DNA of 64,000 nucleotides from Pelargonium tetragonum (taxonomy: Eukaryota; Streptophyta; Magnoliopsida; Geraniales; Geraniaceae). Numbering within the stretch: position 1 is the stretch's first letter; the number at the start of each line of letters is the position of its first letter. The notes below the pieces were generated by a model, which had not been told where the DNA came from, made no database searches, and saw only the letters and a list, made by a program, of their open reading frames with translations. The position numbers and the translations under genes were made by a program. Positions 36,676 to 49,419 of this stretch are shown here, one piece after another. Location of the stretch: positions 62,001 through 126,000 of the forward strand of contig JAYMTL010000013.1 in the NCBI GenBank assembly GCA_036897445.1, written 5' to 3'.

Positions 36676-39600
36676 TAGTTCTTGCTAGAATTCTTTAGTA
36701 GAAATAAGGAGTGAGGGCTCAACCACGGAGTCCTTTTTTTTCTAAATATACACGGGGTTTCGATAGGAAAGCCAGCTACAGGTGCTTAAAAGATACTCCA
36801 TTTCAAATATTTAAAATAAAGAGTTGTAAAAAGCATGTCTTAAAAGCTAAAAAGTCAGTCTTTCAATAACTACTTGTCGGTTCAATGTATCTATATCTGT
36901 CCCAACCTAGGATACTAAAACAAGTTCTATATAATTCGCCAAGTATAACTTCTAAGTAAAATTGGCTTTGTAAGATTCTAGTCTAATCAGCAATAGTATA
37001 TGCAGTAGCAGAGCTTAACTATTTGTAGACTTAGGAAGTTCCCCTTAGTTAGTGGGTGTGGCGCCTTAAAATAGAGTTGTATAGATAAGCATAAGGTATT
37101 TACTTAGTAAAAAGAACCTCATGCAACTACTGAGTGCGGATACCTTAAATATGGGGCTTACTCTTAAAAGATAAGATTCATACAATCAATTTGATTTAAG
37201 TGTAGGAAAACCTCGCAAGCCTTTGTGTATAGCTCTAGGGTCAAGTACATTATTAAACTAGCCCGCAAAATGATAGAAAGAGAGGACTTTTCAAATAGTC
37301 TACAATTATTAATATAAGTCTAAAGGGTTTTAAATTCTTTTTTAGAGCTCTTCATAGAAGTATAAGCTACGAGGTACCCAACATTAAACTTAAAATATAT
37401 CCTACGGGCGCTATGGTTTAATACAAATTTAGGAACAACTAGAGTTCGTTTTTATAAGGGGATTAGAATTTGGTATAATAAAGTCTAACCCCCTTACAAA
37501 TTAAGCAAGTGGAAATCTATTGGTTTACTTTTACTATTAGGGTCTTTTTCTTTTTATAAGTACTAGACTGAATTTTTATGCCTTTTTATTAGAATTGCTT
37601 TTTGTTCATTGTATATAAACGTACTTTTAACGCCCTATGAATATCTCTTTCTTTATATTGCTTTCTATTAGAGGAATTGACTACTCCTGTGGATAGATAT
37701 AAGACTTAACATTTGGTTTTTTCCCTCATTTTAGAAAGATAATAATTTTACGTATGTTTGTTGGCTAGCATTTTCTATTTAAGGAATATCAATACATCGA
37801 AAGTCGCCCCTTTATGTAACAGTGCACCATAACCCAGGAATTAAAAAGAAGCTTTTAAATCTTCCTAGGCCCTTTTTTAGTAAGACTGCCTTTGATGAAA
37901 TAACATGGATTGACGAAACTAATATGCTTATAAGTTTCTTTTTTCAAGCTCTCCCTTATTTTAACACAAAAATCTTCATGTACTCTTTACTTATATATTT
38001 ATGCTTTTTAATTCCAAATTCCAAGGTATATAATAATATTCGACTTCTAAATTTCCAACTTTATCGAGAATCTCCTATAGGACGGTCAATCTTGCGGAGA
38101 GACGAAGGGTTCTCTTAATACATACTTTTTATTTCCGGTATCTAAATTTATTTAAAATATGTATCATCTGAAAATTGCAGAGTCGAATGGAAATGCAATG
38201 TTTTCTGCCCTTTTCTTCTTTGAAATCATTACAATATACAATAAAAAAATTTAAAGAAAGCGACTCCCTATAAAAAACCTATAAAGCAAAAAGGAAGAAA
38301 AGACAACAAAACCTTATTCCAACAATAAGAAACTGGTTGTAAGGCCATTTCCGTACCATAAAACACGGGTTAGCCTGTTGATTTTTTTAAGACTTTTATG
38401 CCCGTTTAGAAAGATATTAAATAGAGACCTAAGAAAACAGGGAAATCCCCTTCACTTCAAATAAACGAAAACAGCTTCAGAGCACTCCTACATATACATA
38501 CCCGCTTTGGGAAGAGAGGAACACCTGCTGGGATTGGAAGACTCATTACACCCACTTCAATCAATTAAAGACTAAAAGGTAAAGAAAGAAGGCAGTTTAC
38601 AAATAAAATAGAACAATGCCAATGTTACTATCCAGAATGGCTTTTATCTTTTAGGTACCGAGCACTTTTTTACATTTCAGCTTTTAGCACCTGTTTCTAC
38701 TATCAAAATCTTGGGTAAGTAAGTTGAAGATTTTAGGGTCTCTGTACACAGGGGTTGTGTAATAAAAATCAAAAACCTACTTATTAGAATCTGCCTTTAT
38801 CTCATCTCTTGTACAAATTAGGAGCCAATAAAAGTAAATAAGAACTGGTGGTACGGATCTCCTTTTTATTTCATTATACTTTTGTTCCACGGAAAGCATC
38901 AATCTTTTACCGAAAAAGATCTCAATTTGCGGAGTAAAGGCCGCGTATAACCCTACCGAAAATCCTAGAGCTATCAGAGACTAAAAAATTTTTAGGCCTT
39001 CCCAGGTCAAGAGTGCTCTTATATTCTATGTTATAGGCATACGGAATCACTAAAACACCAGCTTACATTTACATACTTGTGTTGACCTTTTTCCATGCAC
39101 AATTAAGATTTTTTCTGTCTTACTTTTACGTAGTTGTTTTCTCGAGAAACCTATGAAGCAGGCTCTTATGGTAAGCCTTAGACTTGCTTTGCGAAGACTT
39201 TATAACCTTATATCTAAACTAGGTCTAGTCTTGTATGGGGACAATTTTTCTAAGTCAAAAGTTTGTAAGTGATTTTTTTAGGCATTCTAACAGCCTTAAT
39301 TAGTTTTATTCCCTATAAGTCTTAATTTACGCTTTTTACTGAGTTATTCCTCAAAGTTTGAGATGAATGCTTGATAGCCCGCGGAGAGAACGTTGGAATC
39401 AAGTGCTTTACTATAGTTTAAGGAAGATTCTAGGGTGGATGATATGACTTTGTTTAGTAACAATAAGAAGATCTAAGGTAAAAGAAATTCTATTCCTGTG
39501 CGGTAAGAGTTATATTTACACAAATTAGATGCTACTTGTAAAAAAGGAAATAGGGTAAGTAATCTACAAGGTTCTTGTGTATTTAGATTTTCTTTTAGTA

Positions 39601-39963
39601 AGTTTGAGTATTTTAATTTAGAAATTCTGGAGGGATGTCTAGGCGGTCTAAGGAGTTGTCTAACAGAACCTTGAATCTCAATAACAGCATAAGCAACAAA
39701 CCTATACACCATAATTTTAGAAAGACCCGAGGTAGGCCCGAGAGGCTTTGTCATAAAAAGTCTTGCTACAGCTAGTCTGGATTCCTCTAAATTAAATATA
39801 GTATAACCCGGGGCAATTAACAGCCCGATTCTATCAACAAATTTAAACCTTTCGGGATTTGCCCAACGCTTTTAATAAAAACTTTAAAAAATAATAAATG
39901 AGTCTCTTGGTGTTTCCGCGGATTCCGGATAATAAAAAAGATGTTAGAGAGTAAAGGAGCGGA

Positions 39964-39989
39964 TATGGTAGAGAATTATGGTAGAGAAT
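39964..39989. repeat. Two-copy 13-bp tandem duplication
   Basis: TATGGTAGAGAAT occurs twice in perfect tandem with no spacer. Confidence 0.85.
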
Positions 39990-42900
39990 CAAGTTCCTCG
40001 CGGGTTGATTAAGTTATAGGCTTTTTTTATTCACGGATGGCTCAGACAGATAGGTTATATTCATATAGAAAGTCTTCTAAAATTCCTTATAGGTTTTTCT
40101 TTGACAGAGATTTACAGCTCCTTAGGTATTCTCTTAGGGATTTAACTAGACCAAGATTTTCCAAGTAAGGTAGCTATAACTTTACTAAACTTGTAAGTTG
40201 TAAGAAACTTCTTTTTATTAAGTTTTTAAGTAAGTACAAGTTATATCAGTTTAAGGGCTCCTAAGAAGATAGGTATGAATTAAGAAACAAGTATTTTATT
40301 TAAGAGATTAGCCACTCTAAAAAACTCTATAAAGTAAAGGGAATTCGATACCAAAGGGTTCCCCCTTTTTTTTATTCTGGTATAGGATTTCTTTCAACTA
40401 GCTAAGACCTGATATAATTAAACGACTCAGGAAACCCCTGCCTTGTCAGTAGTAGATAGTATAAGGTATCAGATTAGATAAAAAAACCGAAACTTATAAG
40501 CAGATTAGCTTTGCGCTTCGTGGGGTTATAACCTACTGATGTAAAGGTTAGAGAATAATACGAGATTGGATATATGCGGAATAAGCAAAAAAGGGGCTTT
40601 AGTATACCTTTGAATGAAAGAGTTTGACATTACAGGGAATTAAGTAACATAGAACAAATAAAGGAGAAAAGAGAACTTGTTGAATTTTCTTCTCTAAGGA
40701 AATACTAGAAGGATTTAAAAAGAGTAATCTCACTAAAGTTAAAAACCCTGGATTAACTAAAGGGACTCATTCTAATTTCTATAGGAATCCTTAAGAGTAA
40801 ACCCCAGCACAATTATCGAGAAAAGCGTTAACCAAGGCATAAAAGTAAGACAACTTTTTCCTGAAAAGCTTTTAAAGAATATTCCTTGATTATTACGAGT
40901 AAGATAGAATTCTATACTATCCATCGAAATCCTTGATACGATATAGCATGACAAGCTCTCATTGTAAAAAATCAGATAACTAAAATAGACTCGCTCAAGC
41001 CGACATCAAATAGAGTAACGACTCCTCTTGAAAGGGCTTACTTTTTATTAAGTTATGTAGTCCTTATATAATACTATAAAATTTCTAGAACATCTTACTC
41101 CCCTAGCGAACTCCTTAGGCGCTTGTGTAAAGAATCCAAATTCAGTTTAGAAGTAAAGAAAGCTTGGAGTAGCCCTTGCCAAAATGAGTATAACAGTAAG
41201 TATTTAGCGACTTTTCAACTCCAGCGAAAGCCAGTACCTTTTGGCATACATACACTGTTTTTTAACCAACCAAAATTCTCCTTTATTTATACCTGAAAAG
41301 TAACCCTTTTTATACTTATCTCTAGAATATCTTGAAAAGTGAAAGTTATAGTAAAGTTTTTACAAAAGTATAGCTTTAAGGTTTTGTACTTGCTGGGGCC
41401 GAATTGAATAATAAGGAGTTTGGGAATCGGGTCTATCCCGCTGCGTAGTAGTTAGAGTGTTTTTACCCTCTTTTTTTCTTTTTTTTGTTCCTGCACAAGC
41501 TTACTTAATACTTAAATTTGTTAATAAAATCTGGGTATTACCTATTTTATAGACATAAGCACCAAAGTTATTGCACGGAGTGCGGGAACACCCCTCGTCT
41601 ACCTAAGGAAAAAGTTCTCGGCTGCCTTTATAAAAGTTAAGGGGGCTTTTTTTAGTCCTAGGATAATTTGGAAGCCCCATTAGAATAGGCGTACCCTGAA
41701 ATTTACGAGTTGTCATATTCTTTACAAGAGGTGTTAAGCTCCTGCGGAGTAAACTAACTCTAAGGCAAATCCCCGAAGTAGTTCTAGACAGGAACAAAAA
41801 AACTTCCAAACTAAGGGTCAATTTTGTAACTTTAGGAATCTCTGATCTCTAAACCAAAGGAATGCTAAATTGTTTCGGGGCCCTTGGCAAGGCAAGTCTT
41901 TCTATTATTTTAAGAGTCTCCTCGTTATACAGGGATTTCGTCGAGTAAGGGTATAATGCTGTAAAGGTCCTCGACTCCCTGGGGCTTCTATATTAGGATT
42001 AAGCGGAGGGTTATAAGAAACCAAAAAGGAATGTTATAGAAGTGCAAGGGAATTCAGGTTATAATTTAGGTTAAGAAAGGGGTAAAATGAGGAATAAGAG
42101 ATTCCATTTGTCAGGTTAGGAGCAAGTCCTCGCAGTAATTGACAGATCACAAGGCCCCTTTTTGTTGGATCGGAAACCAACAGTTACACTAAAAGCTTTC
42201 AAGGCTCGCTTAACTTGAACCGGTTATAGCTAAAAAGTAAGATTCCTAGTCTATACCTATTTGGGTCTTTAGGATAAAGGTTTTCAATTAGTAGAATGCG
42301 AAGAGGTAATCCAATTCCTTTGGTTTGCTAAAACAGGAATAAATATAGGTATAAAATTCCAGGATAAATTTCTTTGGTATGCCCTATTAAATATTACTGA
42401 ATAGCTTGTCTAGGATAAAAAATCAGCCACTTTCCGAAGAAGATTTTTTAAGAATACGTTCCCTTTTAAATAACGTATACCGCGGGAACTTTCTGAAATA
42501 GAGGGCTCCCGTTAGAGTATTAGAGAAGGAACACTCAAAACTTGGTTTAAAGCCCCCCTTCTTTTTGTATATTATCTTTTTACACTAGACTTTTAGTTCT
42601 TAAAGCGTGCTATAAATTACTTTTTAGGGAGACCCAGGTTATTCGTTTTTAATGCTATCAGGAAGTCTTGTTTCTTAAGCACATGCTTAAGACTTATCTT
42701 ATCCCAAAATTCTTAAACGCTTTGAGAAGCCTTGTTTTATTAAGAAAATCTTGAAAGAGCTCCCTCCCTTTCCTTTGAAGTTTCTCTTAGAGATATCCCT
42801 AAAAATTCTTTTTGTCTTTATACCGATGTCCCAAAGAATCCTCTAAGCTTTTTTGTATTAAACTATTCTATTATATAACTTATCATTTAAATAAAAAAAA

Positions 42901-43611
42901 GGAAGTCATATTTCCCCCCCAAACCAAAAAAGCTCTCCCAATTTTTATATACTATAGTTTCTTTCTTAGCATTATTTAATATAAATCTCTCTGAGAGCTC
43001 CTTTTGTAAAGATTGTTCCTTATGTGCGCCTAATAGAATAGGGCCTTATATAATACCCTGGCAGAGTAGAATAAAAAGAATAAAATAAAGAAGATCGCCT
43101 ATATTATAGAATTATAGAAGAGGCCCCCTTAGTTCTAAGGAGTTAACTCCGTGAACCCACACACGCGCTAAATTAAGAATGCAAGACTGTTGCTTTATTT
43201 ACGAATTTTAGTTCCAGGCTCCTTTGGTATATTCAAAAAAAGTCTTATTAACTACAGAATCCCACGAATAGAAATTAATAGTAAAGGCATTACAACCTAA
43301 AAGTCAAAGTTCCCCCGTCCTTCGCTTCAAGTATAGGGATAATATAGTAATTAAACCCCTGCAATAGAACCTTTTTCAACAATAGGAATTCTACATGAAT
43401 CGAGGCATACCCTTTTAGTGGAGCTTGTAAGAACTGGAGTAACTTATGAAAATAAAAACGAGACCTACTTTAAACTACAATTCTATTCAAAATTGTAGGG
43501 CCAGTTAAGAGAAAAAACCCTTTTTTGGAACTGCTGAAGGATTTAACTTCTAAATATCCCGCGCTCCCCTTAACTTAAAAAGGAGGCTTGTTTACAGTAC
43601 AGTAAGCTTTA

Positions 43612-43629
43612 TTATAAGTATTATAAGTA
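43612..43629. repeat. Two-copy 9-bp tandem duplication
   Basis: TTATAAGTA occurs twice head to tail. Confidence 0.8.
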
Positions 43630-45011
43630 AAGTCTTAATCTAGATATAGAGCGTCTCCAAAACCAGTCAAAAGGGACTCCATTACACTAGAATTTCCTTA
43701 GCCTGCCCCTAACTTGACTAAGTAAGAAAGAAAATCCACTGAAAGAAAAAAAGTCCCTGTAAACCTAAAATAAGGAGCTTCCTTGTCCAGGGAGCCCCAA
43801 TTCTCAAATTTTGCGCGGGTGAATTTTCTACTTCCTATTCTATTTACCGGTTACACTTTTTAATACTTTCCTCTATCTAACGAGTACTAGAGGTACAAGG
43901 TAAATCTTTTGTGTATTTAAATTTAAGGGGTTTAACAGCGAAGTTTATAATCAACTTCTTTATAAAGAAAATTATAATAGTTCAGTAGTAGATTGAATAG
44001 GGCTTATTTCGGAAAATCAAAGGTCTAACCCGGGATTTTTTAGGTTTAAATTAAGAAGCTTGCTAAACTTTTTGTAATTAAATATTACTGGAGAAGTATA
44101 GCATGGAACTAAGACTGCAAAATAAAGGAATTCTAAGCCGAATAATACTTAAAACTTGTTGCTTTTGTGAGGTATAAAGGAGATTTTCCGGGGACACTAC
44201 AAATATGCATATTCTGTATGAATTTCTAAAACTTTTTATAAAGGGATTACTTGTCATCGAAAGTTTATCCAAATAAAGAGTAACTGAGTTTCTATACCCC
44301 TAAGACTCGGCCTACTAAAGCCTTTGCTTCCTTTTTTCTCCTTTTAAAGTGGAAGAAACCCAGGAAAGCCCTAGGAATGGAGTATATCACTTTCTTTTTT
44401 TTTTGCTTTATGAACTACTTTTCATACAAGTAAGGCGCCGTTTTAGAATGGAGTTTTTGGGTATAGTAGAATCCGCGGAAATTACAGGATATCCTGCAGA
44501 AAAAGCCTAGGTCGGAGCGTCTCTCTATATCTTTTAAAAAGTACTACGATCCTTTTTTGTAATGAAGAACCCTCTTAGCTTTACTCTGAATTTTACAAAG
44601 GGAAATTCGCACTATAAAACTTCTAAAAACTTAGATTCTTGACTCTATTGCATACCTTAAAATACAGCAAAAATTTTTTTGATATTCTTTTTTTGTTTAT
44701 AATTTATTAGATTACTAGAAAACTGACAAGATGAGCCAATAGAATTCGCCTCTATTTCTCTGTAATGAATGGTTAGGTACAAGAAAATCTCGAATTGGTA
44801 GTGGAGTATAGCCGTACTAGTTAAGAGACTCCTATAGGATGATTTTTTTATACCTAAGTAAAACACTCTACATATGTAAGGAATCCCGAAAAGCCCTTTC
44901 ATTTTCTTCCTTTAAGATACTTTTTGGTAAGAGAGTTCGCGTGAAAAGCATATTTCTTAGCTTTGTTGCGAACTTTGTAATATATGGATCAATTTGAATT
45001 TAAGAGGTTTA

Positions 45012-45080
45012 GGCCTTTAAGGGATTTAAACCCTTGTCTTTTAATAATTTAATAAGTAAAGGTATCCTTCTAACAAGGCT
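45012..45080 (-). tRNA. tRNA-like gene with perfect T arm
   Basis: On the minus strand the T arm is perfect: AAGGG, TTTAAAT, CCCTT (45019-45035). The adjoining acceptor strand AAAGGCC (45012-45018) pairs with AGCCTTG (45074-45080) at five contiguous positions, giving a 69-base unit. A small hairpin AAGG-ATA-CCTT lies in the D position. The anticodon region is nearly pure A and T and does not form a clean five-pair stem, so the anticodon is not assigned. It lies about 0.9 kb before the degenerate tandem array. Confidence 0.48.
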
Positions 45081-45899
45081 CAAAGAGGGGTATCGCGGGG
45101 AGGTAGGGATACATGGAATTACCTTGTAAGTTTACTAGATTAAGGAATAAGATTGAAGTATGCCCACTAAAGTACTAAACTAAATTACCTATAACAAGTA
45201 AGAAAAAGTACTTTTTTTAATAAACCCTTTTATTTTCTCTTTTCCTTTGGTTTACAGAACAGAGCTAGTCTTAGAAGTATCAAGTATAAAATCTCGTGTT
45301 GAATCTTTCCAAAGTCTTCGATAAAAGGGATTGCATATAAGTTTGTTCGCTAGCTTTAAGTCGAAGCACCCCTACCAGGTCTTACCTCTTTATCTTAATT
45401 TGTACAAGACTTCTCTATAAAATAGGTAGAAATTGAATAGCTATTCCTATCTTTAGCAACTTAGAGTCACTTATTTAATAAATACCTTCATGTAATTTTT
45501 TCTCATCTAATAAACTCGACCCATAGCACTCTCATTTTAAGCCAATGTAGAACGAACAAGGAAGGATTTTGTAATAAACTTTACTTCTAATACTTTGTTA
45601 TAGTTTAATTCAATAGGTATCTGAGACAAAACTTTGAAAGAATCTCCTTTTATTATTTTATTATAAAGTGTTTGACTTTATCAAGGGTATAAGGTAATAG
45701 TACCTAGTTTTTGAGGGATTCTGCTTTAGTTAATTGCCGAAGTTTGTTAATACCATTCCCTAACCTTAAATTTGAATTGCCTGAACTAGTAAACAAATTC
45801 CTCTCGCAGGCAACCCACTTGTGCTCCTCTTGGTAAAACCCTTTAGAATATCTTATATAGTATTAGTTTTATTCCTTCTTAGTCTCCTAATTTTAAATA

Positions 45900-48800
45900 A
45901 CAGAAATTCCTCAACTTAAGAGTAAAAGTCTCTCTTTCTCTTATCAGTAAGCCCTAGTAATAAATTACCTTATTCTTAAGCTCATTTTTGTATATACCTT
46001 ATTAGTTTTTAGTTTAATAAAAAGGCTGCTTGTTTCATTAAGAGCTTATTAATTTAGGGACTTCTTGCTAGGTTTTGCTAATATACTAATATAAGATAAG
46101 GGTTAATTGCTTCCTTAAGAACTCGTTAAGACTTTTAGGGAGCTTGTTATTAAAAAAGCGTTTAATTCCTAGCTTTACTGGGGAATAGTCAGTCCTAAAT
46201 TCATTAATAGTAATAGAGAGACCCCTTATTTGACTATATAAAAAGGAAAGTTGGGGTTTTTACTAGGGGATTTTTTGGACGATCTATTAAGTTTCTTTAT
46301 TTTTAGGAGGGATCTAGTTTCAAGTTTAAGGAAATAGAACTTCTTAATCAGTTATTAATAAGTTGAGGAGATATACTTTATACTCTTAAATGGGGGTCCT
46401 TATGAATCAACTTATTTATAAGTTAACTTAATAATGAATATAGGCTTTACTCCTAAAAATAAGGAAAGACTCCTGGGTTTTACGAAAGGAAAGATTTATC
46501 TTTAAACGAGTTTTTATAAGGAAAATAGCTACTTCTCAACTCAATAAAGGGTAGTAAGACTTAGTACTCATTTTCAAATTTCTTCCATTTAGGTATTTAT
46601 GACTCAATTTATGGATATACCTGCAAGGTTTCCTAAGGGGGCGGGATTTACTCAGTTTATAATTAGATAAAGGAGATACGTGTTAGCTTTATAAGTAAGT
46701 TGAGGGAACTCACTAAGTGGGAATAAGGAAGAAGTTACTCTTGTCTTGAAAGTACTTCATAAAAGGGGCAAGTCTTGTACATCCTAGTAAAACTTTTTAA
46801 TCAATAATTCTAATAGCTCTATAGGATAAAGTATATACTCCTAAAAATAAGAAATTCTCTAGCTTAAATACTTTGTTATAAGAGCAAAAGGCTTTCCTAG
46901 TTCTTAGTAAAAGGTAAGATTGATTTTATATGATTTTAGGGACTTTTATTAGGGCATTCTGTGGGTTCTAAGCCGGGTATCTGCCATCAAAAGCCTCTTA
47001 CTCTTAATAGGGAGTTGTTCTCAATAAACGACTAAGTTTATTTTAAAGCAAGTTTTTGCTAAGACTTTAAGGTCCCTTACCCAAAAAGAGTACTCATTTT
47101 TCTTTCCCCAACTCAAAAATTTAGAAAATATGGCTAATTAAGGGGAGTCAAATAACAAAATGAGCTTAAACTTGAGTCAAACTTAGCCCTATAATATAAC
47201 GACAAATAAGGTTTATTCATTTCTAAAGCTATCTGAAATAGAAAACAATTTCTTTATCTGTAACTTACCTCAAGCAAGGGACTTTGTTAAAACTTCTCTA
47301 CTTATTTTTCTACTTTTTTTCAGGGAAATTACTTAACTAAAACTAATAACTATAAAAGATATACTTGCTTGTTTTCTAACTTGTTTATTAAATTAGTTGA
47401 GGGAATTCTTTAAGAACTAGTAACTAAGGAAAGCGGTTTTTTACACTAATAAGAATAAAGATCCAAACATTGGAGGCTTTTGGAGGGAATACTATTACAA
47501 GACGAGCGACTTAGTGGATTCGAACCCTTGGCTTTCTACTTAGCTGGCAGAAGTTTTACCAATCAACACCGAGACTAAATTAGATGAATATGGAAGTAGA
47601 AGACAAGAAAAGAGTGATTATTAGTCGTAGGCAGGACTGTTTACTCTATATAAGTGATTTGTTATAATATATGTATAGGCTATTTAGATAAGGGGGTGTT
47701 TTAATTAATTCTTATTCTTAATTAAGTATAAGTAGAGTTTTTTTATTAGTTTCTAGCTAACAAGTTCTGGATTAAGCTTTGGTCTTGGGGATTTTACATC
47801 TATAATAGGAGATAGTTATTAAAAATAGTAAGATAAGTGAGAGACTTCTAACTCTTAAAACTAGGTTTTATACTCATTTTATTAAGAAATTGAGGATATC
47901 TACTTATGAGCTTAAGGGAGAAATAGGAAATACTCGTTGATTAATTGTGGAACTTCTTACCCTAGAATAGGGATATCCTTTGTTAGGTTTTAACAGGGGT
48001 TACGTGGTAAGTCATTTCTTAGTTTAGGGAAATTGACTTAGCTAGGACTCTAGGAATAAGAATGGGGTATAGTTACTGGCTCTTACTGAAAAGGTTTAAG
48101 TACTTAAACAAGATAAGGAGGTACTTAGCTTTACTAAAAGGGGTAGGTAATGCAATTAAGAAAGTTTTGCCTAGAGGAAGGCGGACTATTAATCAGAGCT
48201 CTCTAAGATAAGGGTAACAATTAACTTTTACTAAGAATAATGAAGAATAAGGAAGATTTTTTACTATTAAAAAAGGTATCCTTCCTAGCTGTTACTAAAG
48301 GGGAGCAGATGCAGGATAAAGAACTTTTATTGAGGGTTTCTATTACTCAGTTTATTAATAAGGAAAGTATCTAACAAAACCCAAGTCCAGGGAATTCAAA
48401 TATTTAGGATTTAGGACGAGGGACTAAACTAAAGGTCAATAACTAAGGAATAAGGGCTAAGGTAAGGGGATTTCTTTGCTTTTACAAAAAAAAATTCGTT
48501 TTATTAATAAGGAGCTACTTCCTACGAAATTCCTGGGTTTCTTATTAAAGGCAAGATCCCTAAATTACTCAATTTAATAGGAAGATGAGAATATGCTAGG
48601 TTTACTGAAGGAAAAGTGGTTAAAACTTTATTAACAAGGAATTAGATACCGGTTAGCTTAAAATAGATTATATAAAATAGAAAATAGGAACTTGTCAATT
48701 TGTCAAAAGGTTCTCCTAGGTAAAATTGAGTTTTATTGATTCTAAAGTTATAGGACATAGGAAGATTTTAGAAAGCAGTTCCTTAATAGCTTATAAACAC

Positions 48801-49400
48801 AAGTTTCAATTACTTTAATCAAGGAGTTTCCTTTACTACAAAGATAAGGATTAGGAGTGTACTTTTATAAAAAAGGAAATAGACTGACTCTGAACAGATA
48901 AGGGTTTTTAGAAGATAAAGGAGATGCTCGTATAAAGATATTTTATGGTAATTACTTAAATAAAAGTAGAGACTAAGACCAAAAACTAGGAGCTAAAGGG
49001 AATAAGTAGAGCTAACTTCACAAGATAAGGAGTTATTTACTAAGGAAAGCGCGGGTGGTTTATCTATTTACTTGAAAGGATTTTAAATATTTAATAAGAG
49101 GAATAAGGTAACTAACTATTTACCTCCTATATTACTAGACTCAATTTAGGGACTAATAAGGTAGGGAATTTTCACTCTTTGGTAAAGATTGACTATTCCT
49201 AAAATACTCAGTTTAAGTTTAGTAAATTGTGTTAATAGGAAGGTCTTTCGCTTGGGTAGAAGGAGGGAAGAATTATCCCTTATTAATTTATTAGAATTTG
49301 TTACTTTATTTAAGATAAGAAGTCAAGGAATTCTTTCCTTTTAATCAACCAAAGGGTTTTATTTTAATCTATAATTAATTGGGAACTCTTTTTCTTAATT
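45900..49400 (+). repeat. Degenerate tandem array of purine-rich modules
   Basis: This stretch differs sharply from its flanks: the plus strand is poor in C and full of TAAGG and GGAA strings. Related modules of roughly 65-95 bases recur. One half resembles CTAGGTTTTACTAAAGGTAA (clear versions near 46474, 46897, 48134, 48288, 48535, 48602); the other resembles ACTCAGTTTATTAATAAGGA (near 46655, 48352, 48505, 48578). Units are strongly diverged and spacing is irregular, so exact boundaries and unit length need a dot plot. In one pair of adjacent modules (48533-48640) a frame with TGA read as Trp gives a repeated GKI/GKV...K-L-L phrase, which hints at, but does not prove, a coding origin. Confidence 0.55.
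47504..47576 (-). tRNA. tRNA-Ser(GCU)-like gene
   Basis: A good D arm, GTTGATTGGTAAAAC (47553-47567 on the plus strand), has the conserved A and GG and pairs GTT with AAC. The anticodon stem TTCTGC with GTAGAA gives six pairs including one wobble around CAGCTAA. The anticodon position reads GCT (plus 47542-47544), the serine AGC/AGU anticodon. A rather than U precedes it, which is very unusual. A four-base variable region is followed by AAGGG, TTCGAAT, CCACT (T stem two to three pairs). The acceptor strands AGTCTCG and AAGTCGC do not pair. It sits inside the degenerate array. Confidence 0.58.
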
Positions 49401-49419
49401 CTTAAACTAAATAAGTGCT

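Larger units (their letters stand above)
36680..45010. other. Long spacer without recognisable genes
   Basis: More than 8 kb with no recognisable gene. The longest plus-strand frame of the window (98 residues, 37822-38118, GTG start) lies here; it has one hydrophobic stretch and no known motif. Minus frames of 93, 60, 72, 64 and 81 residues are equally anonymous. Two short tandem duplications (39964 and 43612) are listed separately. Confidence 0.55.

Noticed and set aside
37822-38118. 98-residue plus-strand frame with GTG start
   Set aside because: No recognisable family, no ribosome-binding context to judge, and chance length.
42205-42230. Minus-strand ACCGGTTCAAGT near 42.2 kb as a tRNA
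   Set aside because: An isolated T-loop-like string; no acceptor, D or anticodon arm can be folded around it.
48637-48652. 790-loop-like SSU rRNA string ATTAGATACCGGT
   Set aside because: A ten-base match is within chance for the window, it lies in a tandem array, and the expected downstream SSU motifs (GTAAAC, the decoding site) are not found.
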